Positions 16,749 to 25,046 of a DNA stretch of 54,463 bases are shown one piece after another. The notes beneath the pieces are model-generated. The model saw only the letters and a program-made list of their open reading frames with translations. It ran no database searches and was not told the DNA's origin. Source of the stretch: Acidobacteriota bacterium. Its GTDB lineage: Bacteria; Acidobacteriota; Terriglobia; Acidiferrales; UBA7541. The position numbers and the translations under genes were made by a program. Position 1 is the first letter of the stretch. Each line of letters starts with the position of its first letter. The DNA lies in assembly GCA_003224525.1 (NCBI GenBank), contig QHZB01000181.1, positions 1 to 54,463 on the forward strand, written 5' to 3'.

Positions 16749-17116
16749 ATTCCCGCCTTAGCATTACGCGACGCTTGCAATCAACCATTCCGACCGAGAA
16801 GGAATCCCGCAGGAAAGGGTTTTCCGTCGGTAACACGATCCCGTTGAGGTCCTTTCCGACTAGGCCGGAACCTTCGCTGGCTTCGCTCAGGATGACAGGC
16901 GCGAAGAAGTGGGAAATTGCCAATGGAAGTGCGCGCGCACAGCACCGAGGAGGCACCGATTGTGTCCAAAGAGTAGCGGAAAATGCTTATCCAATATGTA
17001 AAAACTGTACTTTCGACCAGTAGCGACGTCTCCCATTTCTCTTCAGACTCATGAATTACAGGGTGACCCGGAAATCGTAAAATTCAGCCAGGAAGGTTAA
17101 AGATTAGGAGAAAAAC
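16749..17116. other. Intergenic stretch with a dispersed-repeat-like segment
   Basis: No gene is seen. A segment around 16871-16900 carries CTTCGCTCAGGATGACAGG. This closely resembles a short repeat common between genes in many environmental bacterial genomes (GTCATCCTGAG on the other strand). The rest, up to the ribosome-binding site of the next gene (AGGAG at 17107), has no recognisable motif. Confidence 0.5.
16871..16900 (-). repeat. GTCATCCTGAGCGAAG-type intergenic repeat
   Basis: Read on the minus strand the segment begins GCCTGTCATCCTGAGCGAAG and continues into CCAGCGAAGG. Sequences of this form recur in intergenic regions of many bacteria. I see one copy here, so the repeat assignment rests on knowledge of the motif and not on copies in this window. 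Confidence 0.45.
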
Positions 17117-17806
17117 ATGAGATTGACCTGGATAAAGTGGAGCGCCTTGCCGGCTGCGGTGCTGTTGGCCGGCAGTGTGGCAATGGCGCAGGATCAACCG
17201 GCTCCGAGCTCGCAGCCTGCACCGCAAGCGCAGAGCGGGAGCGCCGCGACGGTGGCGACGCCCGCGGCCAAACCCAAGCCGACGGTGGCGCAGCGCAAGG
17301 AAAATCAACAGGACCGCATCGCGCAGGGCGTGAAGAGCGGCCAACTGACGGCCGGTGAGACCGCTAACCTGGAAACGAAAGAAGCGGCCATCAACGGCGA
17401 AACCAAGGCGGACCGCGCGGCCAACGGCGGCAAGCTCTCGGCGGCGGAGAAGAAGCAGATCAACGGGCAGCAGAATCAAGTATCCAAGCAGATCTATAAG
17501 GACAAGCACAACGCCAACACGGCGCACTACGGCGACAACAAAGTCGGGCAGCGCCGCGAAAATCAGCAAGACCGCATCGCCCAGGGCATCAAGAGCGGGC
17601 AACTGACGGCCGGTGAAACGGCCAAGCTCGAGAATCAGCAAAAGGGCAGCAACAAGCAGGTTGCCGCGGACCGCGCGGCCAACGGCGGAACGCTGACGCC
17701 CTCGGAAAAGAAGCAAGTCAACCACGAACAGAACGCGGCGTCGAAGAACATCTATCACAAGAAGCACAACGCGAAGACGCAGCCGCAGGCGCAGCCAAAG
17801 CCGTAG
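17117..17806 (+). CDS. Secreted protein with two tandem Gln/Lys-rich repeats, unknown function
   Basis: A 229-residue protein with a signal peptide (residues 1-24, ending VAMAQ), a Pro/Ala-rich linker, and two near-identical repeats of about 74 residues (60-133 and 147-220). Each repeat starts RxENQQDRIAQGxKSGQLTAG, passes DRAANGG and ExKKQxN, and ends with a Tyr-His-Lys-rich KHNA. DRAANGGKLS resembles an EF-hand-like Asp/Asn loop but lacks the acidic position 12, so calcium binding is doubtful. The composition is polar, basic and helix-prone. I do not recognise a named family. It is a single gene between two terminators. Confidence 0.85.
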   Translation: MRLTWIKWSALPAAVLLAGSVAMAQDQPAPSSQPAPQAQSGSAATVATPAAKPKPTVAQRKENQQDRIAQGVKSGQLTAGETANLETKEAAINGETKADRAANGGKLSAAEKKQINGQQNQVSKQIYKDKHNANTAHYGDNKVGQRRENQQDRIAQGIKSGQLTAGETAKLENQQKGSNKQVAADRAANGGTLTPSEKKQVNHEQNAASKNIYHKKHNAKTQPQAQPKP

Positions 17807-17833
17807 GTTTTTCCTCCACCCCCTGAAGCAAGT

Positions 17834-17870
17834 GAGGCGCTCCGGTCACGACCGGGGCGCCTCTTCTCTT
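17834..17870 (+). terminator. Intrinsic terminator after the tandem-repeat gene
   Basis: GAGGCGCTCCGG (17834-17845) pairs with CCGGGGCGCCTC (17852-17863), with one G-T pair and a 6-base loop, followed by TTCTCTT. The T tract is interrupted, so it is weaker than the tatA terminator. It sits between convergent genes. Confidence 0.7.
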
Positions 17871-17923
17871 CACGCTACCCTGGGGCCTGGGTACTTTTCA
17901 ATGGCGGCGCAAAGCGACCGGTA

Positions 17924-19231
17924 TTAGTTCCCTCGATGTTTGGCAATGATGAGCGTGATGTCGTCGTGCTGCTCATGCGGGCTGAAACGGCGGACTTCAT
18001 CCACAATCGAAGTGAGCGCAGCCTGGGAAGGCAGTTCACGGTGCCGCTGCAAGGCTTCGATGAGGCGCTGTTCGCCGAATTGCTCATCGGCGGCATTGTA
18101 GGATTCGGTGATGCCGTCAGTGTAGAGTGCGAGCGTGTCGCCGGGAAGTAGCTGGCACTCTCCAATCTCGCAATTCCAATCCTTGAAAATACCCAGCACC
18201 GTGGCGGTGGCCTCGAGGCGCTCGACTGTGTCATCGCTGTGCAGCAGCAGAGCGGGGAGATGGCCGCAATTGGCGTAACGCAAGCGGCTGGCGGTGTCGT
18301 CGTATTCGGCGAAAAAGAGGGTGGCGAAAGAGCCGTCGGGAGTGTTGTCGCAGAAGAGCTGGTTCACGGAACACAGCAGGCGCTGGGGCTGATCGAGAGC
18401 GATGGCGCACTGGCTGCGCAGATTGGCTTGGAGATTGGCCATCAGGAGAGCGGCGGCGATTCCTTTTCCGGAAATGTCGCCGATGACGAAGCCGAGCCGC
18501 TCCTTGCCGAGATTCAGGAAGTCGTAATAATCGCCGCCGACTTTGCGGGCCTGCATGCAAAGGCCCGCATATTCGAGGGTTTTCAGCGGCGGCTGGGACT
18601 GCGGGAAAAGCCTGGCCTGGACCTGCTTGGCAATCTCGATTTCTTGCGCAGCGCGGCGTTCGGTATCCAGCCTCTCGGCAAGAGCGCGGCGTTGGGCTTC
18701 GACGGCGTGGGTGACCTCGTCGAAACTCACCAGCGAAAAGGAATTGCCGTCAAGATCCTTGAAACGGGTAAAAACGCCACCCCAGATGGGGGCGTGCTCT
18801 CGGCTGGGAGCGGAGGAGTCTGGGGAATTCGCAGCGCGAACGCGCACCTCATACTTGAGACGCTTCAGTCTGGGCGCAAACTGGAAACGAACGCCGCGCT
18901 TGCTCCATTCGCGGTACTTCGCGATTACATCTTCGGTGACAAAGGTAATCGGCAGGGGCTGACCAATGAGCTTGTACTGTTCCGAGCCGGGCTCCGGCGC
19001 GACTAGCGTGAGGTTGGCGGTGCCGTCCGGAGGGGCCACGGTTAGGAAACGGCGGCCGGGTTGAACGCGGGCATCAAAGATCAATTGAAAGCCGAGTTGG
19101 TCGAGGTAAAAGCCGAGGCTTTGCTCGAGATCGCGAACGTAAATCATAACTGACTGAAGACGCAGGTAAGGATCCTGACGATTCAGGCGGACAGCGGAGC
19201 CGTCGTTCCACTCCCGAGGAGAGTTGCCCAT
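17924..19231 (-). CDS. VOC-domain / PP2C (SpoIIE/RsbU-type) phosphatase fusion
   Basis: A 435-residue protein. Residues about 22-172 form a vicinal-oxygen-chelate (glyoxalase-fold) domain (SVMIYVRDLEQSLGFYLDQL near the start, FKDLDGNSFSLVSF at the end). A short helical linker (VEAQRRALAERLDTERRAAQ) leads into a PP2C-type Ser/Thr phosphatase (about 200-435). That domain shows AKQVQARLFPQ, GGDYYDFL, GFVIGDISGKGIAAALLMA, LRYANCGHLPALLL, LALYTDGITE and HDDITLIIAK. Phosphatases of this type usually dephosphorylate anti-sigma antagonists, with an N-terminal sensor. Here the sensor slot is a VOC domain, which suggests small-molecule or metal sensing. No STAS or anti-sigma kinase gene is adjacent. 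The gene is followed by a terminator shared with the convergent neighbour. Confidence 0.88.
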   Translation of the reverse strand: MGNSPREWNDGSAVRLNRQDPYLRLQSVMIYVRDLEQSLGFYLDQLGFQLIFDARVQPGRRFLTVAPPDGTANLTLVAPEPGSEQYKLIGQPLPITFVTEDVIAKYREWSKRGVRFQFAPRLKRLKYEVRVRAANSPDSSAPSREHAPIWGGVFTRFKDLDGNSFSLVSFDEVTHAVEAQRRALAERLDTERRAAQEIEIAKQVQARLFPQSQPPLKTLEYAGLCMQARKVGGDYYDFLNLGKERLGFVIGDISGKGIAAALLMANLQANLRSQCAIALDQPQRLLCSVNQLFCDNTPDGSFATLFFAEYDDTASRLRYANCGHLPALLLHSDDTVERLEATATVLGIFKDWNCEIGECQLLPGDTLALYTDGITESYNAADEQFGEQRLIEALQRHRELPSQAALTSIVDEVRRFSPHEQHDDITLIIAKHRGN

Positions 19232-19327
19232 GGACGGGATTATAAGCCGACGGTCAAACGCACTCCAGGCGCTCGAGAAGTTGGCAAACTAGGGCGCAGC
19301 ATGCCGCGCCCCTACAAATTCAGCGGA

Positions 19328-19903
19328 TTAGTCTTCGGACCAGCCAAGGCTGGAGAGCGATTGCTGGAGGCGGGCGAGGGGGAGGCCGACGACGTTGAAG
19401 TAGCAACCTTCGATGCGGGGGACGTAGCGGCCGGCGCGGCCCTGGATGGCATAGGCGCCAGCCTTATCGTGGGGTTCGCCGGTCGCGAGGTAGCGGGAGA
19501 TTTCTTCAGCGGAGAGCGCGGCAAAGTGCACCAGCGTGGACTCGACGAAGGTGAGCCGCTCGGCGTCGGGAAGGCGGATGAGGGCGACACCGGTGACGAC
19601 GGCGTGCGTCCGACCTGAAAGTTTTTCAAGCATATGGCGGGCGTCGTCGGAGGAGCGCGGCTTGCCGAAAATGCGGCCTTCGAGGGTGACGATGGTGTCG
19701 GCGGCGATGACGATGGCCGGGCCGACGGCGCGGGCAGCGACCAGCTCGGCCTTGGCAGCGGCAAGGCGCTGGACGAGGTCGTGAGGGGATTCGCCGGGGC
19801 TCGGCGTTTCGTCAACGGCGGAGGACATCACCGTGAAGGAGAAGTCGGCGTCGCGAAGAATGCCGGCTCGGCGTTCGGAAGCGGAAGCAAGGATCAACTT
19901 CAT
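19328..19903 (-). CDS. maf: Maf-like nucleoside triphosphate pyrophosphatase
   Basis: House-cleaning pyrophosphatase acting on dTTP, UTP or modified nucleotides. It starts LILASASERRAGIL (the canonical Maf N-terminus S-x-S-x-R-R), followed by the VDE element (SAVDETPSPGE), AADTIVTLEGRIFGKP and the late DKAGAYAIQGRAG and FNVVGLPLARL. The ATG at 19903 fits the family start better than the upstream TTG at 19927, giving 191 residues. The conserved glutamine and lysine positions of the classical Maf/YhdE type are present. It lies 96 bases upstream of the VOC-PP2C gene on the same strand. Confidence 0.94.
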   Translation of the reverse strand: MKLILASASERRAGILRDADFSFTVMSSAVDETPSPGESPHDLVQRLAAAKAELVAARAVGPAIVIAADTIVTLEGRIFGKPRSSDDARHMLEKLSGRTHAVVTGVALIRLPDAERLTFVESTLVHFAALSAEEISRYLATGEPHDKAGAYAIQGRAGRYVPRIEGCYFNVVGLPLARLQQSLSSLGWSED

Positions 19904-19918
19904 GGTCGTGACTCGTGA

Positions 19919-19935
19919 CCCCGACAAGGTCGGGG
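19919..19935. repeat. CCCCGAC/GTCGGGG hairpin upstream of maf
   Basis: CCCCGAC and GTCGGGG are perfect inverted repeats with a 3-base loop. The same arms, shorter or longer, occur at 13630-13652 and, imperfectly, at 22920-22940. It looks like one member of a small family of intergenic GC-rich palindromes in this genome. Confidence 0.45.
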
Positions 19936-20118
19936 CAGGCCGGCGGGAAGGTTCACTGTCGATAGTTGAAAGTTCTCAGTTGCAGGAGAAGAGAAAACAT
20001 ACCTGAAGCACGGCGAAAAGCCCCATGCAAACCGCTCCAAGACATTCGATCCGTGCAGCATACGATTTTCCTTGCCGAATCGAGCTTCGACAGCTAGCCA
20101 TGCAATCGCGAAAGAATA

Positions 20119-20856
20119 CTACAAGGCGAGCGCGGTGACAGCCTGTGCTTTGGTCCAGCCGAAGAGGCGGGCGACTTGGACGGGCGACGCGGAGGGGTAC
20201 AGGGTGCGATATTTCACGGCAATCGCGGTGCGGGCATCTTCTTCGGAGACTCTCCGGGCTTGCCGAACCTGCTGGGGAAAAGCACGTGCCACGAGATCAA
20301 AGCGGTTGGAGGCCCACGCTTCCGTTTCCTGCGTGGCGCCGGAGTGCGTGACGATGAGCAGGCTCTGCAGCTCCAACATGGCCTTCTTGAAGCGGGCGTT
20401 ACCGGCTTGCGTTTCGAGCTTGCAGGCATGCCGAAGTTCGAGCGTCGGGAGCGGGCCGTGCTTCGCGAGCGCTTGCCAGAGTTCCAGCGCATTGCGGCTG
20501 ATGCGCCCCGCCTCGTAAAACTCCTCCACGTCGCTAACTTCTACGGCTGTTCCCTGCGCCGCCAGGAAGTGCGGAAGAAACTCGAGCGAGAGAAACGTGG
20601 CCCGGCCTTTGAAGTATTTTCCGTAAAAGGCGCGGCGTCTCTTCGGAAGCTCGTCCTTCCACTTCCAGATGAGTTGTGAATACTTGCCCCAGCCGGTGGG
20701 CGGGCGCTTGGCGACCGCGTAGTAGAGGGAAGAGAGAGGGACGTTTTTGACCGGGAAGAGGACGCAGAAGCCGACGAGGTTGATGAAGCGGACGGCATCC
20801 GCGGGAGTCCGGATCGACAGATGGCAGGGGAGTTCGTAATCTGTGTTCCTCCTCAT
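20119..20856 (-). CDS. AlkZ/YcaQ-related winged-helix protein (tentative)
   Basis: A 245-residue protein that I tentatively place with AlkZ-related proteins, shorter relatives of the YcaQ interstrand-crosslink glycosylase. It has a helical N-terminus, an IWKWKDELPKRRRAFYGKYF segment, then FLSLEFLPHFL, and a winged-helix-like LWQALAKHGPLPTLELRHAC. The C-terminus is another HTH-like stretch (ASPVQVARLFGWTKAQAVTAL). I cannot identify the catalytic QxQ motif of true YcaQ enzymes, so glycosylase activity is doubtful. Its ATG overlaps the stop of the upstream membrane protein gene (ATGA), so the two are translationally coupled. Confidence 0.6.
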   Translation of the reverse strand: MRRNTDYELPCHLSIRTPADAVRFINLVGFCVLFPVKNVPLSSLYYAVAKRPPTGWGKYSQLIWKWKDELPKRRRAFYGKYFKGRATFLSLEFLPHFLAAQGTAVEVSDVEEFYEAGRISRNALELWQALAKHGPLPTLELRHACKLETQAGNARFKKAMLELQSLLIVTHSGATQETEAWASNRFDLVARAFPQQVRQARRVSEEDARTAIAVKYRTLYPSASPVQVARLFGWTKAQAVTALAL

Positions 20857-21233
20857 GAGAAGGGCAGAGCCTTTGAAGCATAGGGTTGTTTGCAGGCTTC
20901 AGAAAGGACAGCGTATGACTGATTAAGGTACTTGCAATTGGAACAGGACCACATGCCATCTGGTTTTGCATAGTTCCGGCCGAGAAGGAACCGAGCGCAA
21001 AAGCCCAGGACAGCGACCCACGCTACCGCCGAGATGAAAAACCAGAGTTGGGAGTCCTCTCTTAGTGCTTTGGGACCAGCCCCAAACATGGCAGCAAAGA
21101 AAACGACTAGAAATGGCACGAGGAAGTAGCCGGCCACGGTCAGCGTTCCCCAGAGCCATGGTTTTCCGCCACGTGCACGGGCAAAGGAGGCGATTCCGCC
21201 GGTGACTACCATCAGCAGGATAATCTCGAACAT
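20853..21233 (-). CDS. Small membrane protein with a C-terminal zinc-ribbon-like knuckle
   Basis: A 126-residue protein with three hydrophobic helices (about residues 3-15, 25-50, 65-85), then a cytosolic tail with WSCSNCKYLNQSYAVLSEAC. The first CxxC and the late Cys resemble one half of a RanBP2- or rubredoxin-type zinc ribbon. No family name can be given. The stop codon overlaps the start of the AlkZ-like gene by 4 bases, so the proteins are probably made together. It follows the mutase gene by 14 bases, on the same strand. Confidence 0.75.
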   Translation of the reverse strand: MFEIILLMVVTGGIASFARARGGKPWLWGTLTVAGYFLVPFLVVFFAAMFGAGPKALREDSQLWFFISAVAWVAVLGFCARFLLGRNYAKPDGMWSCSNCKYLNQSYAVLSEACKQPYASKALPFS

Positions 21234-21247
21234 ATTCGCGTCCGCTA

Positions 21248-22873
21248 TCAGATAACGACGGATTCCTGGTATTCGCCGAAGACGCGGCGGAGGGCGTCGG
21301 AGATTTCGCCGACGGTGGCGTAGGCTTCGACAGCGGCGAGGATGGCGGGGAGGAGATTTTCGGAAGTGGCGGCGCGGCGCTGGAGTTCGGCAAGGGCGGA
21401 TTTGGCGCGGCCGGAGTCGCGTTTGGCGCGGAGAGCGTTTAAGCGGGCGACTTGAGAGCGCTCGATATCGGCATCGATGCGGAGCGTGGGGATGGTGCGC
21501 GGCTCTTCTGCGACGAAGTCGTTCACCCCGACGACGATCTGTTCTTTTTTCTCGACGGCGCGCTGGAACTCGTATGCAGCCTTCTGGATTTCGCCCTGGA
21601 TGAAACCTGCTTCAATGGCGCGCAACACTCCGCCCATCTTGTCGATCTTCGAGAGATAGGTCGCGGCAAGGGATTCGATTTCGTTGGTGAGGGATTCGAT
21701 AGCGTAGGAACCGGCGACGGGATCGACGGTACTCGTGACGCCGGTTTCGTTGGCGAGGATTTGCTGGGTGCGCAGGGCGATGAGCGCGGCGTCTTCGGTG
21801 GGCAATGCGAGGGCTTCGTCCAGAGAATTGGTGTGCAAGGACTGGCAGCCGCCGAGAACGGCGGCGAGCCCCTGAATCGCGACACGCACGATGTTGTTTT
21901 CCGGCTGCTGCGCGGTAAGGGAGGAGCCGGCGGTTTGCGCGTGGAAGCGCAGCATCAAAGAGCGCGGATCCTTTGCAGCAAAGCGTTCCGCCATAATTTT
22001 CGCCCAGAGACGGCGCGCGGCGCGGTATTTGGCGATTTCTTCAAGAAGATCGTTGTGGGCATTGAAAAAGAAAGAAAGCTGCGGCGCGAATTCATCGACG
22101 CCGAGTCCGGCGTCGAGCGCGGCCTGGACATAGGCGATACCATCGGCGAGCGTGAAGGCCACTTCCTGGACGGCGGTGGAGCCGGCTTCGCGGATATGAT
22201 ACCCGGAGATGGAGATGGTGTTCCACCTGGGAAGATTGTCGCGGCACCAGGAAAAAATGTCGGTAACGATGCGCATCGCGGGGCGCACGGGATAGATGTA
22301 CGTGCCGCGGGCGATGTATTCCTTCAGAACGTCGTTCTGTACGGTGCCGGAAAGTTTTTGGAGGCTGGCGCCCTGCCTTTTCGCAACTGCCACGTAGAGA
22401 CAGAGCAGGATTGCGGCGGTGGCGTTGATGGTCATGGAGGTCGAGACTTTTTCCAAGGGGATGCCGTCGAAGAGCGTCTCCATGTCCTCGAGGGAATCAA
22501 TGGCGACGCCGACTTTACCGACTTCGCCGAGGGCGAGAGAATGGTCGGAATCCATGCCAATCTGCGTGGGCAGGTCGAAGGCGACGGAGAGGCCAGCCTG
22601 ACCCTTGCTCAGGAGGTAGCGATAGCGCTGGTTGGATTCGACGGCGGAGCCGAAGCCAGCGTACTGGCGCATGGTCCACAGGCGGCCGCGGTACATGGTG
22701 GGATAGATACCGCGGATGAAGGGATATTCACCGGGGAAGCCGATCGATGCTTCCGTATCGGAGTCAACACTGGAATCGGGACCGTAAACGCGCTCGAGCG
22801 GAATGCCGGAGAGAGTAGTAAATCTCTCTTTGCGTTCGGCGGGACTTGCGGATTTGGCTTTGGTGTCGGACAT
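21248..22873 (-). CDS. Methylmalonyl-CoA mutase large (catalytic) subunit domain
   Basis: Adenosylcobalamin-dependent mutase family, interconverting methylmalonyl-CoA and succinyl-CoA or acting on a related acyl-CoA. The protein (541 residues from ATG 22873) covers only the TIM-barrel substrate domain: [58 protein letters not shown] and [18 protein letters not shown] are all visible. The cobalamin-binding domain (DxHxxG) is absent, so it must pair with a separate B12-binding subunit, which is not in the window. The upstream 18 codons to 22927 are outside the family core. Methylmalonyl versus ethylmalonyl or isobutyryl specificity is not decided. Confidence 0.92.
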   Translation of the reverse strand: MSDTKAKSASPAERKERFTTLSGIPLERVYGPDSSVDSDTEASIGFPGEYPFIRGIYPTMYRGRLWTMRQYAGFGSAVESNQRYRYLLSKGQAGLSVAFDLPTQIGMDSDHSLALGEVGKVGVAIDSLEDMETLFDGIPLEKVSTSMTINATAAILLCLYVAVAKRQGASLQKLSGTVQNDVLKEYIARGTYIYPVRPAMRIVTDIFSWCRDNLPRWNTISISGYHIREAGSTAVQEVAFTLADGIAYVQAALDAGLGVDEFAPQLSFFFNAHNDLLEEIAKYRAARRLWAKIMAERFAAKDPRSLMLRFHAQTAGSSLTAQQPENNIVRVAIQGLAAVLGGCQSLHTNSLDEALALPTEDAALIALRTQQILANETGVTSTVDPVAGSYAIESLTNEIESLAATYLSKIDKMGGVLRAIEAGFIQGEIQKAAYEFQRAVEKKEQIVVGVNDFVAEEPRTIPTLRIDADIERSQVARLNALRAKRDSGRAKSALAELQRRAATSENLLPAILAAVEAYATVGEISDALRRVFGEYQESVVI

Positions 22874-22919
22874 TCTGGGTGCTCGATGGGTTGAGGCCGC
22901 GATTGGACTAAGCCAAAAC

Positions 22920-22940
22920 CGCCCCAACCGGGTCGGGGCG
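22920..22940. repeat. GC-rich near-palindrome between mutase and small membrane gene
   Basis: CGCCCCAACC (22920-22929) and GGTCGGGGCG (22931-22940) are inverted with one mismatch. The core GGTCGGGG matches the hairpins at 13630 and 19919. It lies just downstream of the small membrane protein gene and may act as a processing or termination hairpin. Confidence 0.4.
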
Positions 22941-23195
22941 CTACAACTTGCTGGCCTTGCGGAACGAAGTTACGGCGAAAAACAGAAATAACAGAGCCAC
23001 CGCGACGGCGATACCGACGAGCCAACGGGCAACGTCGCGCGTCCAGGCGCGCAAGGCGGCGTTGAGCCAGCCCAGCGCGAGAACGGCAAAAACCGCGCCG
23101 ATGGCCTCGTGAAAAAGCTGGCGGAGCACGCGCCAGAGACGCCGGAAACCGCCTTGCTGTTCTGGCGCGGCAGCTGCGCTTGCGGCCGTTGACAT
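22941..23195 (-). CDS. Small membrane protein, unknown function
   Basis: An 84-residue protein with a polar N-terminus, an amphipathic stretch ([16 protein letters not shown]), and two hydrophobic helices ([18 protein letters not shown] and [20 protein letters not shown]). It ends with a basic FRKASKL tail. I do not recognise a family. The open frame is well-formed, on the same strand as the mutase, and ends at the GC-rich palindrome. It is probably the first gene of the minus-strand mutase group. Confidence 0.7.
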   Translation of the reverse strand: MSTAASAAAAPEQQGGFRRLWRVLRQLFHEAIGAVFAVLALGWLNAALRAWTRDVARWLVGIAVAVALLFLFFAVTSFRKASKL

Positions 23196-23379
23196 ACAAG
23201 CATCTTAACGCAAAACGTGGCGGACAGCAGAAGGGGGATACCGCGCGGTCCCGGCCAACAGGTCCTCAGGAAACCTGAACGAAGGTACTGTGAACGGATT
23301 AGAGACAACGGCACGAAGCCCTATTGTATCCGACGATACGTGGGCCTAGAATGGCAAGAGAAGTAAGGGAGAAGCCGCC

Positions 23380-23736
23380 TTGCAACTCGACGATCACCTG
23401 AAAAACCTGCTCCGCGAACTGGGACACGCGATCAATGACACGGTGTCCGACTCCGACCGCATCACGGGTGCGATTGCCGGCGTGCGCGCTCACGGCTACG
23501 ACATCGTGCTGAAACTGGACGCGACCATCGGGCTGGCAAAACGCGATGCGGCCGCGGCTGAGGCAGAAAAGCTGACGACGCAGGACCGCCGCTTCCTGGA
23601 GTCGCTGCGGATTCAGGTGGATCAGGAATCATTTTTGGAAGAGAATGACAGAAAGCCGGCCCCGCGGCTGGCCATGACGCCCCAGGACGTGCGATTTCTA
23701 AAGTCACTGCGGATTGCCACGGACGATGGTGAATGA
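23380..23736 (+). CDS. Conserved-looking small soluble protein, unknown function
   Basis: A 118-residue protein that begins at TTG 23380 with AGGGAG 8 bases upstream. It is largely alpha-helical. Two copies of a short motif stand out: TTQDRRFLESLRIQVD and TPQDVRFLKSLRIATD, about 35 residues apart, so the C-terminal half is an internal duplication. I know no name for it. Its stop overlaps the start of the next gene by 4 bases (ATGA), making a three-gene unit with the secreted protein and amrB. Confidence 0.75.
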   Translation: MQLDDHLKNLLRELGHAINDTVSDSDRITGAIAGVRAHGYDIVLKLDATIGLAKRDAAAAEAEKLTTQDRRFLESLRIQVDQESFLEENDRKPAPRLAMTPQDVRFLKSLRIATDDGE

Positions 23737-24137
23737 AGAGAATCGTCAAAGTTGCCGGGTTCGGACTGCCGCTGATGCTTGCGGCCGCGGGCGTTTTTTC
23801 TTCTCCTGCTGCCGCGCAGGCTCCGGTGGTGGTGCCGATTGTCGTGGATACCGCGGCGCCGATCATCATCAGTGCGGTGAAGCCCAAGCCAAAGCTGACC
23901 GGACTTGATAAGTTTGAGGGCTTCGTGATGCACGCCAACAACGCGCAGATCACCGTGCGCGCGAAAGGGAACGACATGGCTATCAGGACGTTCCCGCTTT
24001 CGGAAGCCGCCTCCGCGAAAATGCAGAAAATCGTCGACAAGGGCGGCTACCAGTACGGCGACAAAGTGACGGTTTTTTACCAACCCGCTACTTCGAAAGC
24101 GATCAAGTTCAAAGGGAAACCCTCGAAACCCATTTGA
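23733..24137 (+). CDS. Secreted/periplasmic protein, unknown function
   Basis: A 134-residue protein with a clear signal peptide (lysine-arginine start, hydrophobic core, cleavage near AAAQA at about 29). The mature part has KLTGLDKFEGFVMHANNAQITVR, RTFPLSEAASAKMQ and GDKVTVFYQP, a pattern suggesting a small beta-barrel (OB-like) fold. I do not recognise a named family. It is translationally coupled to the gene before it (4-base overlap) and is followed by amrB after 16 bases. Confidence 0.8.
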   Translation: MKRIVKVAGFGLPLMLAAAGVFSSPAAAQAPVVVPIVVDTAAPIIISAVKPKPKLTGLDKFEGFVMHANNAQITVRAKGNDMAIRTFPLSEAASAKMQKIVDKGGYQYGDKVTVFYQPATSKAIKFKGKPSKPI

Positions 24138-24153
24138 TTCGCGGAGCGGCAGC

Positions 24154-24963
24154 ATGCTTCGCCTGCCTGCGGTTGCCGGACGCTTCTACCCCTCCGATTC
24201 TCGGGAACTCACGGCGCTCATTCGCAAATACACCCGCACCCATCCAGGCCAGCCACGCATTGCGGTTAGGGCGTGCCTAGTGCCGCACGCCGGTTACGTC
24301 TATTCAGGACACGTGACCGGCGCGGTGCTTGGGGGGATGGCACTGCCAAGGAAATTCATTATTCTCGGCGTGCGGCATTACCCGCGGGGTGAGCCGGCGG
24401 CGATACTCTCAAGCGGCGCGTGGCGCACCCCGCTCGGCGACGCGCGGATTGACGAGGCGCTGGCGGAAGCGCTGAAAGAAGCCTGCCCGCTGTTGCGCGA
24501 GGACAGCGTGGCGCACAGCGCGGAGCACTCTCTGGAAGTGCAGTTGCCTTTTCTCCAGGCGCTGGCGCCGGACTTCACATTTGTTCCGGTGGCTCTGGGA
24601 ACGGTGCGATTCGAATCCTTGGTGAGTGTGGGAGAGGGGATCGGGCGGGTGCTCGAGGGTACCAAAGAGAACGTGCTGCTGCTCGCGACCTCGGACTTGA
24701 ATCATTACGAGGATGACGCCACAACGCGCATCAAGGACCGTAAAGCCATCGAACAGTTGCTGGCGCTCGATCCGCGCGGGCTTTACGACACCTGCCGCAA
24801 CGAAGAGATTTCCATGTGCGGGCTCGGACCTGCGGCGGCCATGCTCACGGCCCTGAACGCGCTGGGAGTCAAAAAACCGGAATTGGTGAAGTATTCTACA
24901 TCCGCCGACGTGTCTGGCGACCGCAAAGCCGTCGTCGGCTATGCGGGGATGATCTTTTCCTGA
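24154..24963 (+). CDS. amrB: AmmeMemoRadiSam system protein B (MEMO1 family)
   Basis: A 269-residue MEMO1/ygiD-fold protein. VPHAGYVYSG holds the first conserved His, followed by HSAEHSLEVQLPFLQ, TSDLNHYEDD and MCGLGPAAAML, the order seen in the family. Homologues bind a metal such as copper or iron. In many prokaryotes the gene is one of three (AmmeMemoRadiSam A and B plus a radical SAM enzyme). The other two are not in this window. The function of the system is unknown; roles in metal or redox homeostasis have been proposed for human MEMO1. Confidence 0.9.
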   Translation: MLRLPAVAGRFYPSDSRELTALIRKYTRTHPGQPRIAVRACLVPHAGYVYSGHVTGAVLGGMALPRKFIILGVRHYPRGEPAAILSSGAWRTPLGDARIDEALAEALKEACPLLREDSVAHSAEHSLEVQLPFLQALAPDFTFVPVALGTVRFESLVSVGEGIGRVLEGTKENVLLLATSDLNHYEDDATTRIKDRKAIEQLLALDPRGLYDTCRNEEISMCGLGPAAAMLTALNALGVKKPELVKYSTSADVSGDRKAVVGYAGMIFS

Positions 24964-24996
24964 CGGCACGAAGAGGAATTTCCTGCCGCGTAGAAA

Positions 24997-25026
24997 AGAA
25001 ACGGCTCCCGATGGGGAGCCGTTTCT
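24997..25026. terminator. Bidirectional terminator between convergent amrB and the FecR gene
   Basis: AGAAACGGCTCCC (24997-25009) and GGGAGCCGTTTCT (25014-25026) form a perfect 13-bp stem with a 4-base loop. U-rich flanks exist on both strands, although the minus-strand side (TTTCTTTTCT) is better. It serves the convergent genes ending at 24963 and 25047. Confidence 0.8.
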
Positions 25027-25046
25027 CGCGATCGTTTCCGATTGGC

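Noticed and set aside
21452-22894. 480-residue open frame on the plus strand
   Set aside because: It is the antisense of the mutase gene, whose motifs are clear.
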